Positions 19,072-27,415 of a DNA stretch of 41,268 bases are shown here, one piece after another. Position 1 is the stretch's first letter, and every line of letters starts with the position of its first letter. The notes beneath the pieces are model-generated. The model was not told the DNA's origin. It worked only from the letters and a program-made list of their open reading frames with translations, and searched no databases. The stretch comes from Deltaproteobacteria bacterium (GTDB lineage: Bacteria > Myxococcota_A > Polyangia > JAAYKL01): positions 1-41,268 of the forward strand of contig JAUXHN010000012.1 of assembly GCA_030621515.1 (NCBI GenBank). The letters run 5' to 3'. The position numbers were made by a program, and so were the translations under genes.

Positions 19072-19129
19072 GCCCTCAAGATGCCTGTATTTAATTAATC
19101 TTTTCATGTTATTGTAGCGACCGAATGGA

Positions 19130-19146
19130 CACTGGGGGGTCCAGTG
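19130..19146 (+). promoter_or_regulatory. Small hairpin in the leader of the GAF/HD-GYP gene
   Basis: A perfect 6-base inverted repeat (CACTGG / CCAGTG) with a five-base loop lies 35 bases before the start of the large sensor gene. It could be an operator half-site pair or a leader hairpin. It does not match the c-di-GMP riboswitch core that I looked for. Confidence 0.3.
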
Positions 19147-19181
19147 AGCCGGGACACGGCTCTTCGTAATCGGCTGAATTG

Positions 19182-22100
19182 ATGATTCATCTGCTGGACC
19201 AGCTAACCAAGCTCGCTGAATCTGGAAGAAAACTTACCGGCGTCAGCGATCTCGACGAACTCTATGAAAACATCTTTGATCTGGTCACGGCCATTTTCGA
19301 TAACCAGACCGCCGCGATACTGCTGCGCAACCCTCGAGACGGAACCCTCTCCATCGTCGCCTCCCGCGGATACGACCCGGAGGTTGTGAAGATGTTCAAG
19401 GCGGCCCCGGGCCAGGGCGTGACCGGCCATGTATTGCAAAGCGGCGAACCCCAGCTCGTCACGGAGACGGTGAACGATCCCAGGTATATCTGCGGTGTGC
19501 CCAAGGCGCTCTCGGAGATAGCGGTTCCCCTGAGATCGGGCAACGAAGTCATGGGCGTGCTCGACATGGAAAGCGCCGAGCATCGCTTCACCACGGCGGA
19601 CCAGACGATGTTCGTAACCCTGGGCGAACAGGTCGTCACGGCCATTCGCAACATTCAACTCCAGGCTAGCCTCGAGGAGCGCGCGCGCAAGCTCGTCTCC
19701 ATCGCCAAGGTGGGGCAATCCCTCATTCAGGAACCCGATCTCGACAAGCTTCTCGAGCGCGTTGTCGACTCGGTTCACGAGGCGCTCAGGCTCGACACGT
19801 CGGCCATCATGATGTGGGACGAAAAGCAGGAGAACATGGTCGTGGTAACGGTCAGGGGCTACGATCGCGACGTGATCGGGCTCTCGGTGCCCAGGGGAAC
19901 CGGTGTGACCGGGAAGGTCGCACAGGAGCGCAAGCCCTGCATCATTGAAGATGTCACACAGATCCAGAACTACATACCCGGACTCGAGGGTTGTCGCTCG
20001 GAGATGGCTGTCCCCCTCATGTTCCAGGGCGAAGTCATCGGGATACTCAACGTGGAGCACAGGGAGGTCAACCGATTCGACGAGACCGATCTGCTCCACG
20101 CCACCATCTTCGCCGATCAGGCGGCCAGCGCCATCGCCACCGCCCGGATCAGAAAAGACCTCACAGCAACCAGGCGGGAGGTCACGCAACTCTCGACCAA
20201 ACTGGGACTACTCGCGAAGACCTCTGCCAAATTGACATCCATTTCAAGCCTGGACACATTGCTCGACCGAATCCTGACCCTGGCGCGGGACATTCTCGGG
20301 TTTGGGCAAATCGCCCTTCTGCTCCCGGAGCCCTCCGGCCTCCATCTCAAGGTCTCCAGATCTGCGGGTTTCGACGCGGGCACCGAGGGCCGGCTGATTC
20401 CGGTGGAGGGATCCATCAGCGGAACCGCATACAACACAGCCACATCCCAGCTCGTGCCGGACGTCACCACGGATCCCAATTACGTCAGCGGCTGCGAAAA
20501 CGCCCGATCGAACATAGCCGTGCCCCTGATAGTCGAGGACGACGCTGTGGGCGTACTCGTTGCCGAGTCCATAGGCGACGAGACCCTGACCGAGGTGGAC
20601 GTCGAGGTTCTGGAAACGCTCGCCTCCCAGGTTGCCTCCGTGGTCCAGGCCGCGCGCCAGAGAACCGACCTGGCCGAAAGAAGCAGGCGCCTGACGATGA
20701 TCCACAGGGCCGCGTGCTCACTCAACGCCATCGAGGATCCCGAGGAGATGTTGACGACCATCCTCCAGATGGCAAAAAAAGCCCTGGGGTTCGACGCCGT
20801 CGCCATCCTCACCCCCTCCGGCGATGGAGAAAACCTGACCGTTCGCAAGGCACTCGACCACGGCGACGTGGAAGGTCTCAAGATGCCCATCGGCACGGGC
20901 TTCGTAGGCGAGATGTTCGTTACCGGCAAGGCTCACATCATCGACGACATCGAGGATTTCGAAAACTACATCCCCGGAACGCCGGGCGCCCGTTGCGAGA
21001 TGGCCGTACCGCTTACCCTTGACGGCAACACCATCGGGATTCTCGACGCGGAGGCGATGGAACCGTACGCGTTCACTATTTCCGATCTCGAACTCTTCAG
21101 GGTCTTCGGTTCCCAGGTGGCAACCGCTCTCAAAAACGCGGGGATGATCCACGATCTGGAAGACCGCGCCAGGAAGCTCACGCTCATCCACAGGGCCGCG
21201 TGCTCACTCAATGCCATCGAGGACCCAGAGGAGATGCTGGCGACCATCCTCCAGATGGCAAAGAAAGCCCTGGGGTTCGACGCCGTCGCCATCCTCACCC
21301 CCTCGCGCGACGGAGAAAACCTGACCGTTCGCAAGGCACTCGACCACGGCGACGTGGAAGGTCTCAAGATGCCCATCGGCACAGGCTTCGTCGGTGAAAT
21401 GTTCGTCACCGGCAAGGCCCACATCATCGACGACATCGAAGATTTCGAAAACTACATCCCCGGAACACCGGGCGCCCGCTGCGAGATGGCCGTCCCCCTC
21501 ACCCTAGACGGCAACACCATCGGGATCCTCGACGCGGAGGCGATGGAACCGTACGCGTTCTCTGCCTCCGATCTCGAACTCTTCAGGGTCTTCGGATCCC
21601 AGGTGGCAACCGCTCTCAAAAACGCGGGAATGATCCAGGATCTGGAAGACCGCGCCAAAAAGCTCACGCTCATCCACCGGGCCGCGTGCTCACTCAACGC
21701 AATCGACGAACCCGACGAGATGCTGGACATCATTCTCAGTCTCGCGCAGAAGGCCCTGGGGTTCGACGCCGTCGCCATCCTCACGCCGGACAAGTATGGC
21801 AAGCACCTGACCGTTCGACGAGCCATCAATCACGGCGACGTGGAGGGCCTCGAGATACCCATCGGCGAGGGCTTCGTGGGCGAGATGTTCATTACCGGCA
21901 AGGCCCAGATCATCGACGATATCGAGGCCTTTGAAGACTACATCCCCGGAACGCCGGGCGCCCGTTGCGAGATGGCCGTGCCGCTTTCCCTGGAAGGCGA
22001 GACGATCGGAATCCTGGATGCCGAATCCATGGAGCCCAACACCTTCACCGAAGAAGACCTGAAGCTCTTCCGAATCTTCGGCTCCCAGGCGGCCACCGCC

Positions 22101-23666
22101 CTGCACAACGCGCAAATGATCGCCAATCTCGAATCGAGGAGCCGGCGCCTGGCCTCACTCAATCAGGCCGCCCGCGCGCTCAACTCCATCCACGATCCCA
22201 CCGAGATCCTCGACAAGATCCTCGAAACCGCATGCGCAGCTCTGGACATCGATCAGTGCGCCCTGTTGCTCACAGACCCGGACGACAATGACCTGATCCT
22301 CCACGCGGCCATCGGATACGGCTACGCCCTGGGCACCCACGTTCCCCTGGGAGAGGGCATCACCGGCCGCGCTGCCCAGACCGGCGAGACCATCCTCATC
22401 AACGACACGTTGGAGGAAGAGAGCTACATCAAGGATGAGGGAAAGGATCCGGCTCGAAGCGAGCTGGCGTCCCCGCTCATCATCCTGGATGAGACCATTG
22501 GGGTCTTCTATACCAAGAGCCCCCATCCGAACGCCTTCGACGAGCAGGACGCGGATATCTTCAAGGCCTTCGCGGCCCAGGCGGCCGTGGCCATCCACAA
22601 TGCGCGGCTCATCAAGGGGCTGGAGGACGCCAACAGGATGCTCGGCGAAACCGTTGCCGAAACCAATCGACTCAACAAGGAACTCGAAAACTACGCCGCT
22701 CAGATCTCCGAAGCAAACGTGAACCTGGAGCGGCAGATCCTGCAGCTCACCACGCTCCATGAGGCAGGGCGAACAATAACGTCGAGTCTCGACCTGGACA
22801 CCACGCTGCACACTATCCTCTCCATGACCTCCAAGATCATCGGCTCCACCGCGGGCGCCATCAAGCTCATCGACGAGGAAACAAAGGAGCTGCGGATAAA
22901 GGCCGAGGAGGGCAAGCTGATGGAGGGTAGCGGCCCCAGATCCGTGCTGGATCTCCCCCTCCGCATCGGTGACAAGACCATCGGCGTGTTCGAGCTTGTC
23001 CGCGAAGCCAGGGACGCCCTCGACGACGACGAGAGGCAGATGCTCGAGACCATGGCGTCACAGGCGGCCATCGCCATAGAGAACGCCCGACTGTTCGAGA
23101 ACACGCAGCGCGTCTATTACGAAACCCTGAAGTCCCTCGCTGGCGCACTCGAAGCCCGTGACGACTACACGCGTGGTCACTCGGAGCGCGTGGCCAAAAT
23201 GTCCAAGGAAATCGCCGTCAAGCTCGACTTGCGCACAGATGATGTGGAAAAGATCCACAACGCGGCCTTGCTTCACGACATCGGCAAGATCGGCATTCGG
23301 GACGAGGTCCTCCTCGCGCCGAGAAAACTGACCGTTGATGAACGCACAATCATCGAACAGCACCCGTCATTCGGCAACACCATCCTGAGGCCGCTCAAGT
23401 TTTTGGGCGATATCCGCAAATACGTGAGGTTCCACCATGAGCGCTGGGACGGCACCGGGTACCCTGATGGGCGCAAGGAAACCGAGATCCCGCTCGCTTC
23501 CAGGATCATTGCCGTGGCGGACACGTATGACGCCATGACCTCCACCCGACCCTACCGCGCCGCGCTATCCGTCGAGACGGCCATCGACGAGATCACGAAA
23601 GCCTCGGGGTCCCAGTTCGATCCCAGTGTGGTCAAGGTGTTCCTGGAAATCGTCAACGCTTCCTGA
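19182..23666 (+). CDS. Multi-GAF sensor with C-terminal HD-GYP phosphodiesterase
   Basis: 1494 residues with no transmembrane segment. Eight GAF domains stand in a row: about 15-160, 175-325, 345-490, then four of 162-residue period (496-657, 658-819, 820-981, 982-1143), and a last at about 1182-1305 after a coiled coil (about 1145-1180). The C-terminal HD-GYP domain (about 1313-1490) keeps HDIGK (1366) and HHERWDGTGYPDG (1418), as in active c-di-GMP phosphodiesterases. It should lower c-di-GMP (or cGAMP) in response to GAF ligands. GAF domains 4 and 5 differ at only a few residues, a recent duplication. A TTG just before the ATG at 19182 is an alternative start. Confidence 0.93.
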   Translation: MIHLLDQLTKLAESGRKLTGVSDLDELYENIFDLVTAIFDNQTAAILLRNPRDGTLSIVASRGYDPEVVKMFKAAPGQGVTGHVLQSGEPQLVTETVNDPRYICGVPKALSEIAVPLRSGNEVMGVLDMESAEHRFTTADQTMFVTLGEQVVTAIRNIQLQASLEERARKLVSIAKVGQSLIQEPDLDKLLERVVDSVHEALRLDTSAIMMWDEKQENMVVVTVRGYDRDVIGLSVPRGTGVTGKVAQERKPCIIEDVTQIQNYIPGLEGCRSEMAVPLMFQGEVIGILNVEHREVNRFDETDLLHATIFADQAASAIATARIRKDLTATRREVTQLSTKLGLLAKTSAKLTSISSLDTLLDRILTLARDILGFGQIALLLPEPSGLHLKVSRSAGFDAGTEGRLIPVEGSISGTAYNTATSQLVPDVTTDPNYVSGCENARSNIAVPLIVEDDAVGVLVAESIGDETLTEVDVEVLETLASQVASVVQAARQRTDLAERSRRLTMIHRAACSLNAIEDPEEMLTTILQMAKKALGFDAVAILTPSGDGENLTVRKALDHGDVEGLKMPIGTGFVGEMFVTGKAHIIDDIEDFENYIPGTPGARCEMAVPLTLDGNTIGILDAEAMEPYAFTISDLELFRVFGSQVATALKNAGMIHDLEDRARKLTLIHRAACSLNAIEDPEEMLATILQMAKKALGFDAVAILTPSRDGENLTVRKALDHGDVEGLKMPIGTGFVGEMFVTGKAHIIDDIEDFENYIPGTPGARCEMAVPLTLDGNTIGILDAEAMEPYAFSASDLELFRVFGSQVATALKNAGMIQDLEDRAKKLTLIHRAACSLNAIDEPDEMLDIILSLAQKALGFDAVAILTPDKYGKHLTVRRAINHGDVEGLEIPIGEGFVGEMFITGKAQIIDDIEAFEDYIPGTPGARCEMAVPLSLEGETIGILDAESMEPNTFTEEDLKLFRIFGSQAATALHNAQMIANLESRSRRLASLNQAARALNSIHDPTEILDKILETACAALDIDQCALLLTDPDDNDLILHAAIGYGYALGTHVPLGEGITGRAAQTGETILINDTLEEESYIKDEGKDPARSELASPLIILDETIGVFYTKSPHPNAFDEQDADIFKAFAAQAAVAIHNARLIKGLEDANRMLGETVAETNRLNKELENYAAQISEANVNLERQILQLTTLHEAGRTITSSLDLDTTLHTILSMTSKIIGSTAGAIKLIDEETKELRIKAEEGKLMEGSGPRSVLDLPLRIGDKTIGVFELVREARDALDDDERQMLETMASQAAIAIENARLFENTQRVYYETLKSLAGALEARDDYTRGHSERVAKMSKEIAVKLDLRTDDVEKIHNAALLHDIGKIGIRDEVLLAPRKLTVDERTIIEQHPSFGNTILRPLKFLGDIRKYVRFHHERWDGTGYPDGRKETEIPLASRIIAVADTYDAMTSTRPYRAALSVETAIDEITKASGSQFDPSVVKVFLEIVNAS
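20667..22124 (+). repeat. Three in-frame tandem 486-bp units encoding GAF domains 4-6
   Basis: The shared TCCACAGGGCCGCGTGCTCA-like segment recurs at 20701, 21187 and 21673 (the third with a few changes), an exact spacing of 486 bases (162 codons). Units at 20667-21152 and 21153-21638 are nearly identical in DNA; the third has diverged more, and the next domain (from 22125) keeps only the period. The order suggests stepwise duplication, with the first pair the youngest or homogenised by gene conversion. Confidence 0.9.
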
Positions 23667-23675
23667 ACGAGGCCG

Positions 23676-24281
23676 TCACCAGATAAACGGCAGGACTCTC
23701 CATCTGACTTTTTTCGAGTATCGCTTGTACTCCAGCTCGCTCGCCAGCACGCGCTCCTCGGCCGTCACCCGTATCATCACCATCGGAAGAGCGGCCGCGA
23801 GCGGCAACGCGGTATCAAACCCGGGCGCACAGAGGCAACAAGCTCCGATCATGAGCAACTCACCCGCGTAGGCCGGATGCCTGACCACGGCGTAAGGCCC
23901 TCTGACCACAATGTCTCGGACAGCCGGCAATATGGCGAAGTTGCGCGAGAGAAAGAGAAAGGACGTAATAGCAATAGCCGCCCCGACGACAAAGACGACC
24001 TGCGCATGAACAGGCCAATCCCCCGGCTCAGGGGCGGACTTCAAGGCCCACCCGGCGACGGCCAGGGCGGGGAGGCAGATCAGCGCGAGGCGCAATCCTC
24101 CGTGGCGTCTCACCTTCGATCGAAAGATGAACAACACGCCCACGCAGAGATTGAGTGCTGAAATGGACAAACGAACCGGCGACAACATGAAGGATCCTTC
24201 GGCATTGAGCACGCCGAGGACAGCCCACGAGATAACGGAGCCCCCGATCAGGAGGTTGCCTATCCGTTCATTAATGAACAA
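23676..24281 (-). CDS. Membrane methyltransferase of the ICMT/PEMT family
   Basis: 201 residues with about five membrane segments. The C-terminal half has the family motif VVRGPYAVVRHPAYAGELL, then a final Glu-containing RVTAEERVL and YKRYSKKVRWRVLPFI, which in isoprenylcysteine and phospholipid methyltransferases bind SAM and substrate. The substrate (a membrane lipid or a small thiol) cannot be told. The only nearby starts are a TTG at 24281 and a CTG two codons earlier, both with poor ribosome sites, so translation may be coupled to the 32-codon gene ending 11 bases upstream. Confidence 0.8.
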   Translation of the reverse strand: MFINERIGNLLIGGSVISWAVLGVLNAEGSFMLSPVRLSISALNLCVGVLFIFRSKVRRHGGLRLALICLPALAVAGWALKSAPEPGDWPVHAQVVFVVGAAIAITSFLFLSRNFAILPAVRDIVVRGPYAVVRHPAYAGELLMIGACCLCAPGFDTALPLAAALPMVMIRVTAEERVLASELEYKRYSKKVRWRVLPFIW

Positions 24282-24292
24282 CCGCAGTCAGA

Positions 24293-24391
24293 TCAATAAA
24301 TCCAGAACGGCCAATCAAGAAAGTAGCTCAGAGCGTTGATCGCGATTATCGCGCCTACGAACACCAGGGTGCCTACGACCTTCTTATTCAT
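24293..24391 (-). CDS. 32-residue membrane peptide upstream of the ICMT-like gene
   Basis: A very short gene with a strong ribosome site (GGAGG five bases before the ATG at 24391). It encodes 32 residues: MNKK, then a hydrophobic helix (VVGTLVFVGAIIAINALSYF) and an aromatic end (LDWPFWIY). This is a classic single-span small membrane protein. It ends 11 bases before the methyltransferase start and shares a promoter-like element with a perfect -35. It could be a regulator or partner of the methyltransferase, or serve mainly to couple translation. No family recognised. Confidence 0.65.
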   Translation of the reverse strand: MNKKVVGTLVFVGAIIAINALSYFLDWPFWIY

Positions 24392-24417
24392 TGTTACCTC
24401 CGTCTCTAGTAGTTTCC

Positions 24418-24446
24418 AGTCTCACTTACAGAGTGATGGATGTCAA
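24418..24446 (-). promoter_or_regulatory. Possible promoter for the small membrane peptide and ICMT-like gene
   Basis: On the minus strand a perfect TTGACA (24446-24441) is followed after 17 bases by GAGACT (24423-24418), which matches the -10 consensus at three positions including the key second A and last T. It lies about 27 bases before the ATG at 24391. Confidence 0.45.
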
Positions 24447-24500
24447 TCCTGACCGCCCACATCACCCATGCTCGACGCTGCTCGCTTACAATGGAAATTC

Positions 24501-25751
24501 ATGTCTGGTACGCTCCCCTTCATGGCGGGCAAAGTGCTACACGTTCTGTCCCAGCAACCCTCGATGACCGGCAGCGGGATCACTCTCGATTCGATGGTCG
24601 ACATCGCCCGCGAGGCCGGATGGGATCAACACGCCGTCGTCGGATCTCCCGCCTCCAATCCCGCTCCCAACGTCGGAGGGCTTCCGCACGGCAGCATCAG
24701 CCCTCTCCTGTTCGACAGCTCACCGCTGAATTTCCCGATCCCCGGGATGAGCGACGTCATGCCCTACCCCAGCACCCGCTTCTCCTCGATGCCCGAGGCC
24801 CGGCTGAAAGTGTACGAAGACTCCTGGCGACGCCACCTCGACGGAGTCATCGATCGCTTCCAGCCCGATATCATCCACTCACATCACATCTGGCTGCTGA
24901 GTTCCATCATCAAGGACGTGGCGCCTCACACACCGGTGATCACACACTGCCACGCGACCGGCCTGCGCCAGATGACCCTCTGCCCGCACCTGGTCGATCG
25001 TGTAGCGCGGGGTTGTTCGAGGAACGAACAGTTCGCCGTGTTACATAGAGAGCACGCGGAGAAGCTCGCCGAGGTGCTCCACCTCCCGGCGCACAGGATT
25101 CACCTCGTCGGCGCGGGATACGACGAAAGGGTCTTTCACTCCGAAGGTCGATCCGACTCCAGGGACAAGAACATCATATACGCAGGCAAGTTCAGTCGGG
25201 CAAAGGGGCTCCCGTGGCTGCTCGACGCGGTGAATAGCCTGGCTCAAAAGCACTCCGGCCTCACCCTCCACGTTGCGGGGAGCGGCGCCGGCGCCCAATC
25301 GGAGGTTCTCCGCGAGCGGATGATCTCCATGTCGCCCACAGTCGTGCTCCACGGGCAGCTCACCCATATAGCTCTCGCGGATCTCATGAGACGCTGCAAG
25401 CTCTGCGTGCTGCCCTCGTTCCATGAAGGACTCCCCCTGGCGCTTGTCGAGGCATTCGCGTGCGGCTGCCGGATCGTATCCACCCGCCTGACCGGCGTGG
25501 AGGACGGTCTCGCACCTTCCCTTGGGGCCGCCCTGGATCTCGTCTCGATGCCGAGGCTCAAAGACGCGGATATACCGCTGGAAAGAGACCTCCCGGCGTT
25601 CGTGGAGGAGCTGACGGACACACTGGACGCAGCTCTGAATGCGCCCCCTGTCGATACTGCCTCCGTCGCTTTCAGTACAAGCCTCGCGCCGTTCACCTGG
25701 CGCGCGGTCTTTGAAAAAGTCGAGAAGATATGGAAATCCGCCATCGGCTAA
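24501..25751 (+). CDS. Glycosyltransferase family 4 (GT-B fold)
   Basis: 416 residues from the ATG at 24501 (GGAA six bases ahead); an ATG at 24522 and one at 24468 are alternatives. The N-terminal half starts with VLHVLSQQPSMTGSG, a typical GT4 acceptor-side loop. The C-terminal half has GKFSRAKGLPWLLDAV and the sugar-nucleotide E-x7-E motif in FHEGLPLALVEAFACG. It should transfer a sugar from a nucleotide donor; the acceptor is unknown. The first of the paralogous small genes follows after 48 bases on the same strand, so it may belong to that system, perhaps acting on Thr-rich tails; this is speculation from position. Confidence 0.88.
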   Translation: MSGTLPFMAGKVLHVLSQQPSMTGSGITLDSMVDIAREAGWDQHAVVGSPASNPAPNVGGLPHGSISPLLFDSSPLNFPIPGMSDVMPYPSTRFSSMPEARLKVYEDSWRRHLDGVIDRFQPDIIHSHHIWLLSSIIKDVAPHTPVITHCHATGLRQMTLCPHLVDRVARGCSRNEQFAVLHREHAEKLAEVLHLPAHRIHLVGAGYDERVFHSEGRSDSRDKNIIYAGKFSRAKGLPWLLDAVNSLAQKHSGLTLHVAGSGAGAQSEVLRERMISMSPTVVLHGQLTHIALADLMRRCKLCVLPSFHEGLPLALVEAFACGCRIVSTRLTGVEDGLAPSLGAALDLVSMPRLKDADIPLERDLPAFVEELTDTLDAALNAPPVDTASVAFSTSLAPFTWRAVFEKVEKIWKSAIG

Positions 25752-25799
25752 CAATTCTTACTTTATCGCCAGTGGATACGATATAGTTGAGGAATAGTC

Positions 25800-26312
25800 A
25801 TGGAACCCAAGATAAAGAGAAACCCAAAGCGGCGACACGGCCCGGTGGACAGGGTCAAGGTTCCGGTGGGCTTGGAGAAGATTCTATACCACGCTGCTGA
25901 TGACGATGAGTTCAAGCAACTGCTGCTGGAAGACAGGGAAGCGGCGATCACGAGCACGAACGTGCGGCTTCGGAAGTCGGAGGAAGCGGTTCTGAAATCC
26001 GTCTCCGACGACGCTCTGGATGCAATGATCGATAGAATAGTCACCAGAAACCCCAAACGGCGCAGATTCATGGGTCTGGTAGCGGCCGCGGCCGCGTCTC
26101 TGGCTGCGGGGACAGCGGTGATTGGCTGCGACGAGGTCGATACCAAGTATGACTATGCTGACGCAGGTGGTTGCGACATCGACTGCGATACAGACACCGA
26201 TACAGAAACGGATACGGATACAGAAACGGATACGGATACAGAAACGGATACGGACACCGATACGGATACAGACCCCGACGCGGGAACCGACGCCGGGCCG
26301 GACGGCGGGTAG
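25800..26312 (+). CDS. Paralog A1: leader-like domain, lipobox-type segment and Asp-Thr repeat tail
   Basis: 170 residues, one of six related genes in this locus. A basic start is followed by the conserved domain (about 20-82: VPVGLEKIL, HAADDDEFKQLLLEDREAAI, SEEAVLKSV, ALDAMI), which resembles leader domains of the NHLP/Nif11-like precursor clan. Next come basic residues (NPKRRRF), an Ala-rich hydrophobic stretch (91-108) and IGC at 110, then an acidic tail of Asp-Thr-Glu repeats ending DPDAGTDAGPDGG. The RRRFM start is Tat-like. It may be a secreted lipoprotein with a long cytoplasmic N-terminal extension, or a modified-peptide precursor. GAGGAA precedes the ATG. No known function. Confidence 0.75.
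   Translation: MEPKIKRNPKRRHGPVDRVKVPVGLEKILYHAADDDEFKQLLLEDREAAITSTNVRLRKSEEAVLKSVSDDALDAMIDRIVTRNPKRRRFMGLVAAAAASLAAGTAVIGCDEVDTKYDYADAGGCDIDCDTDTDTETDTDTETDTDTETDTDTDTDTDPDAGTDAGPDGG
26199..26252 (+). repeat. Three perfect tandem 18-bp units in the tail of paralog A1
   Basis: The unit GATACAGAAACGGATACG (coding Asp-Thr-Glu-Thr-Asp-Thr) occurs three times without change at 26199, 26217 and 26235. Perfect in-frame repeats like this change length easily by slippage, so the tail length probably varies between strains. Confidence 0.92.
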
Positions 26313-26332
26313 ATTACTTATTGAGGTGACTC

Positions 26333-26896
26333 ATGGACAACGATGACATGACTAACGAACCGGATCTCACCATCGTCGGCGGTCAGCCCAGTAAAAGAAA
26401 GAGACAGTCGGCCAAGGTTCAGGTGCCGGTGGGATTGGAAAAGATCCTCTTCCACGCGGCTCGTGACACTAGTTTCAAGAAGTTGCTTCTGGCGGATCGA
26501 GACGCCGCAATCGAGAAGAGCGGTGTGGGCTTGCGACCCTCGGAACGCGCGATGCTCTCCGTGGCGACGGACGACGCCCTCGAGGTGATGATCGCCAAGA
26601 TCAATCCATCCAATCCGAAGAAAAGGAAATTCATGGGCCTGGTCGCGGCGGCGGCCACGTCTCTTGCTGCGGGTACGGCCGTGATTGCCGGCGGCTGTGA
26701 TAATGTCTCGGCCGACAACAAGGAATACGGTGTGGATGCCGGGACCGGCTCGGATATTGATACCGACACGGACACCGACACGGAACAGGATGCCGGGGAC
26801 GACAGCGGGGATACCGATACTGTGGATGTAGATACCGAAACAGATTTTGACGGCATCAGACCGGACACCGACACCAATATGGATTCCGGGCCTTAG
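26333..26896 (+). CDS. Paralog A2: leader-like domain, lipobox-type segment and acidic Asp-Thr tail
   Basis: 187 residues, subfamily A. It shares PDLTIVGGQP near the start with A3, then VPVGLEKILFHAARDTSFKK and LLLADRDAAIEKS, SERAMLSVATD, LEVMI. The basic KKRKF precedes an Ala-rich hydrophobic segment (about 101-119) and AGGC (Cys122), which fits a lipobox. The tail alternates Asp-Thr with some Gly, Glu and Val and ends in DTNMDSGP. The conserved domain is nearly identical to that of A3 at 31717, far more alike than to A1. GAGGTGAC lies four bases before the ATG. It lies 20 bases after A1. Confidence 0.75.
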   Translation: MDNDDMTNEPDLTIVGGQPSKRKRQSAKVQVPVGLEKILFHAARDTSFKKLLLADRDAAIEKSGVGLRPSERAMLSVATDDALEVMIAKINPSNPKKRKFMGLVAAAATSLAAGTAVIAGGCDNVSADNKEYGVDAGTGSDIDTDTDTDTEQDAGDDSGDTDTVDVDTETDFDGIRPDTDTNMDSGP

Positions 26897-26925
26897 GCGT
26901 GAGCGATAAAAAGGACACGAAAAAC

Positions 26926-27411
26926 ATGAGTGACGAGACAAAGCGAGCAGGTCGAAACGGCCCTATCAAGGGCTCATGGAAACGACGTGGGGTTTCGAAC
27001 GACGCCGAGGTGCCTGTAAATCTGGAGCGGATCCTGATCATGGCTGCGCAGGACGAGCAGTTCCGCGAGCTATTGTACGACAATCGCAATGAGGCACTTT
27101 CGAGGAGCGGTATCGTCTTCACTCCGTCTGAAGAGGCCGTGTTCAGTGCGATGCCGCAACAAATGCTGGAGGCGATGATATCGCGGTTCAAACCGGCCAG
27201 GCAGCGCAACCGACGGTTCCTCAAGAACGTCGCAACGGCGGCAATGGTGGGTGGATTGCTCATCGCTTCTTGCGACAATCCCGACGATGCGATTGCCTGT
27301 GGTGGCGTCGGGCCGGATATCGACTCCGACAGCGACGGCGATACGGATACGGACACAGATACGGACACCGATACCGAACCGGACGCCGGAAACGACGGCG
27401 GGGACAACTAA
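26926..27411 (+). CDS. Paralog B1: leader-like domain, lipobox-type segment and acidic Asp-Thr tail
   Basis: 161 residues, subfamily B. It starts MSDETKR with GPIKGSWKRRG, shared with B2. The conserved domain (about 29-88) reads VPVNLERILIMAAQDEQFRELL, then NRNEALSRSGIVFTPSE and LEAMISRF. The hydrophobic part (about 101-113) follows RNRRFLK and ends IASC (Cys116). The tail has GPDIDSDSDGDTDTD repeats, similar to calcium-binding Asp loops, and ends DAGNDGGDN. I prefer the ATG at 26926, which matches the B2 start; a GTG nine codons earlier (26899) is possible. The radical SAM gene starts five bases after the stop. Confidence 0.75.
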   Translation: MSDETKRAGRNGPIKGSWKRRGVSNDAEVPVNLERILIMAAQDEQFRELLYDNRNEALSRSGIVFTPSEEAVFSAMPQQMLEAMISRFKPARQRNRRFLKNVATAAMVGGLLIASCDNPDDAIACGGVGPDIDSDSDGDTDTDTDTDTDTEPDAGNDGGDN

Positions 27412-27415
27412 CTAA

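Noticed and set aside
20667-22124. Mobile-element origin of the 486-bp repeats
   Set aside because: The units are in-frame GAF domains with no terminal repeats or transposase.
26184-26280. CRISPR-like array in the repeats of A1
   Set aside because: The units are adjacent without spacers, in frame, and encode the Asp-Thr tail.
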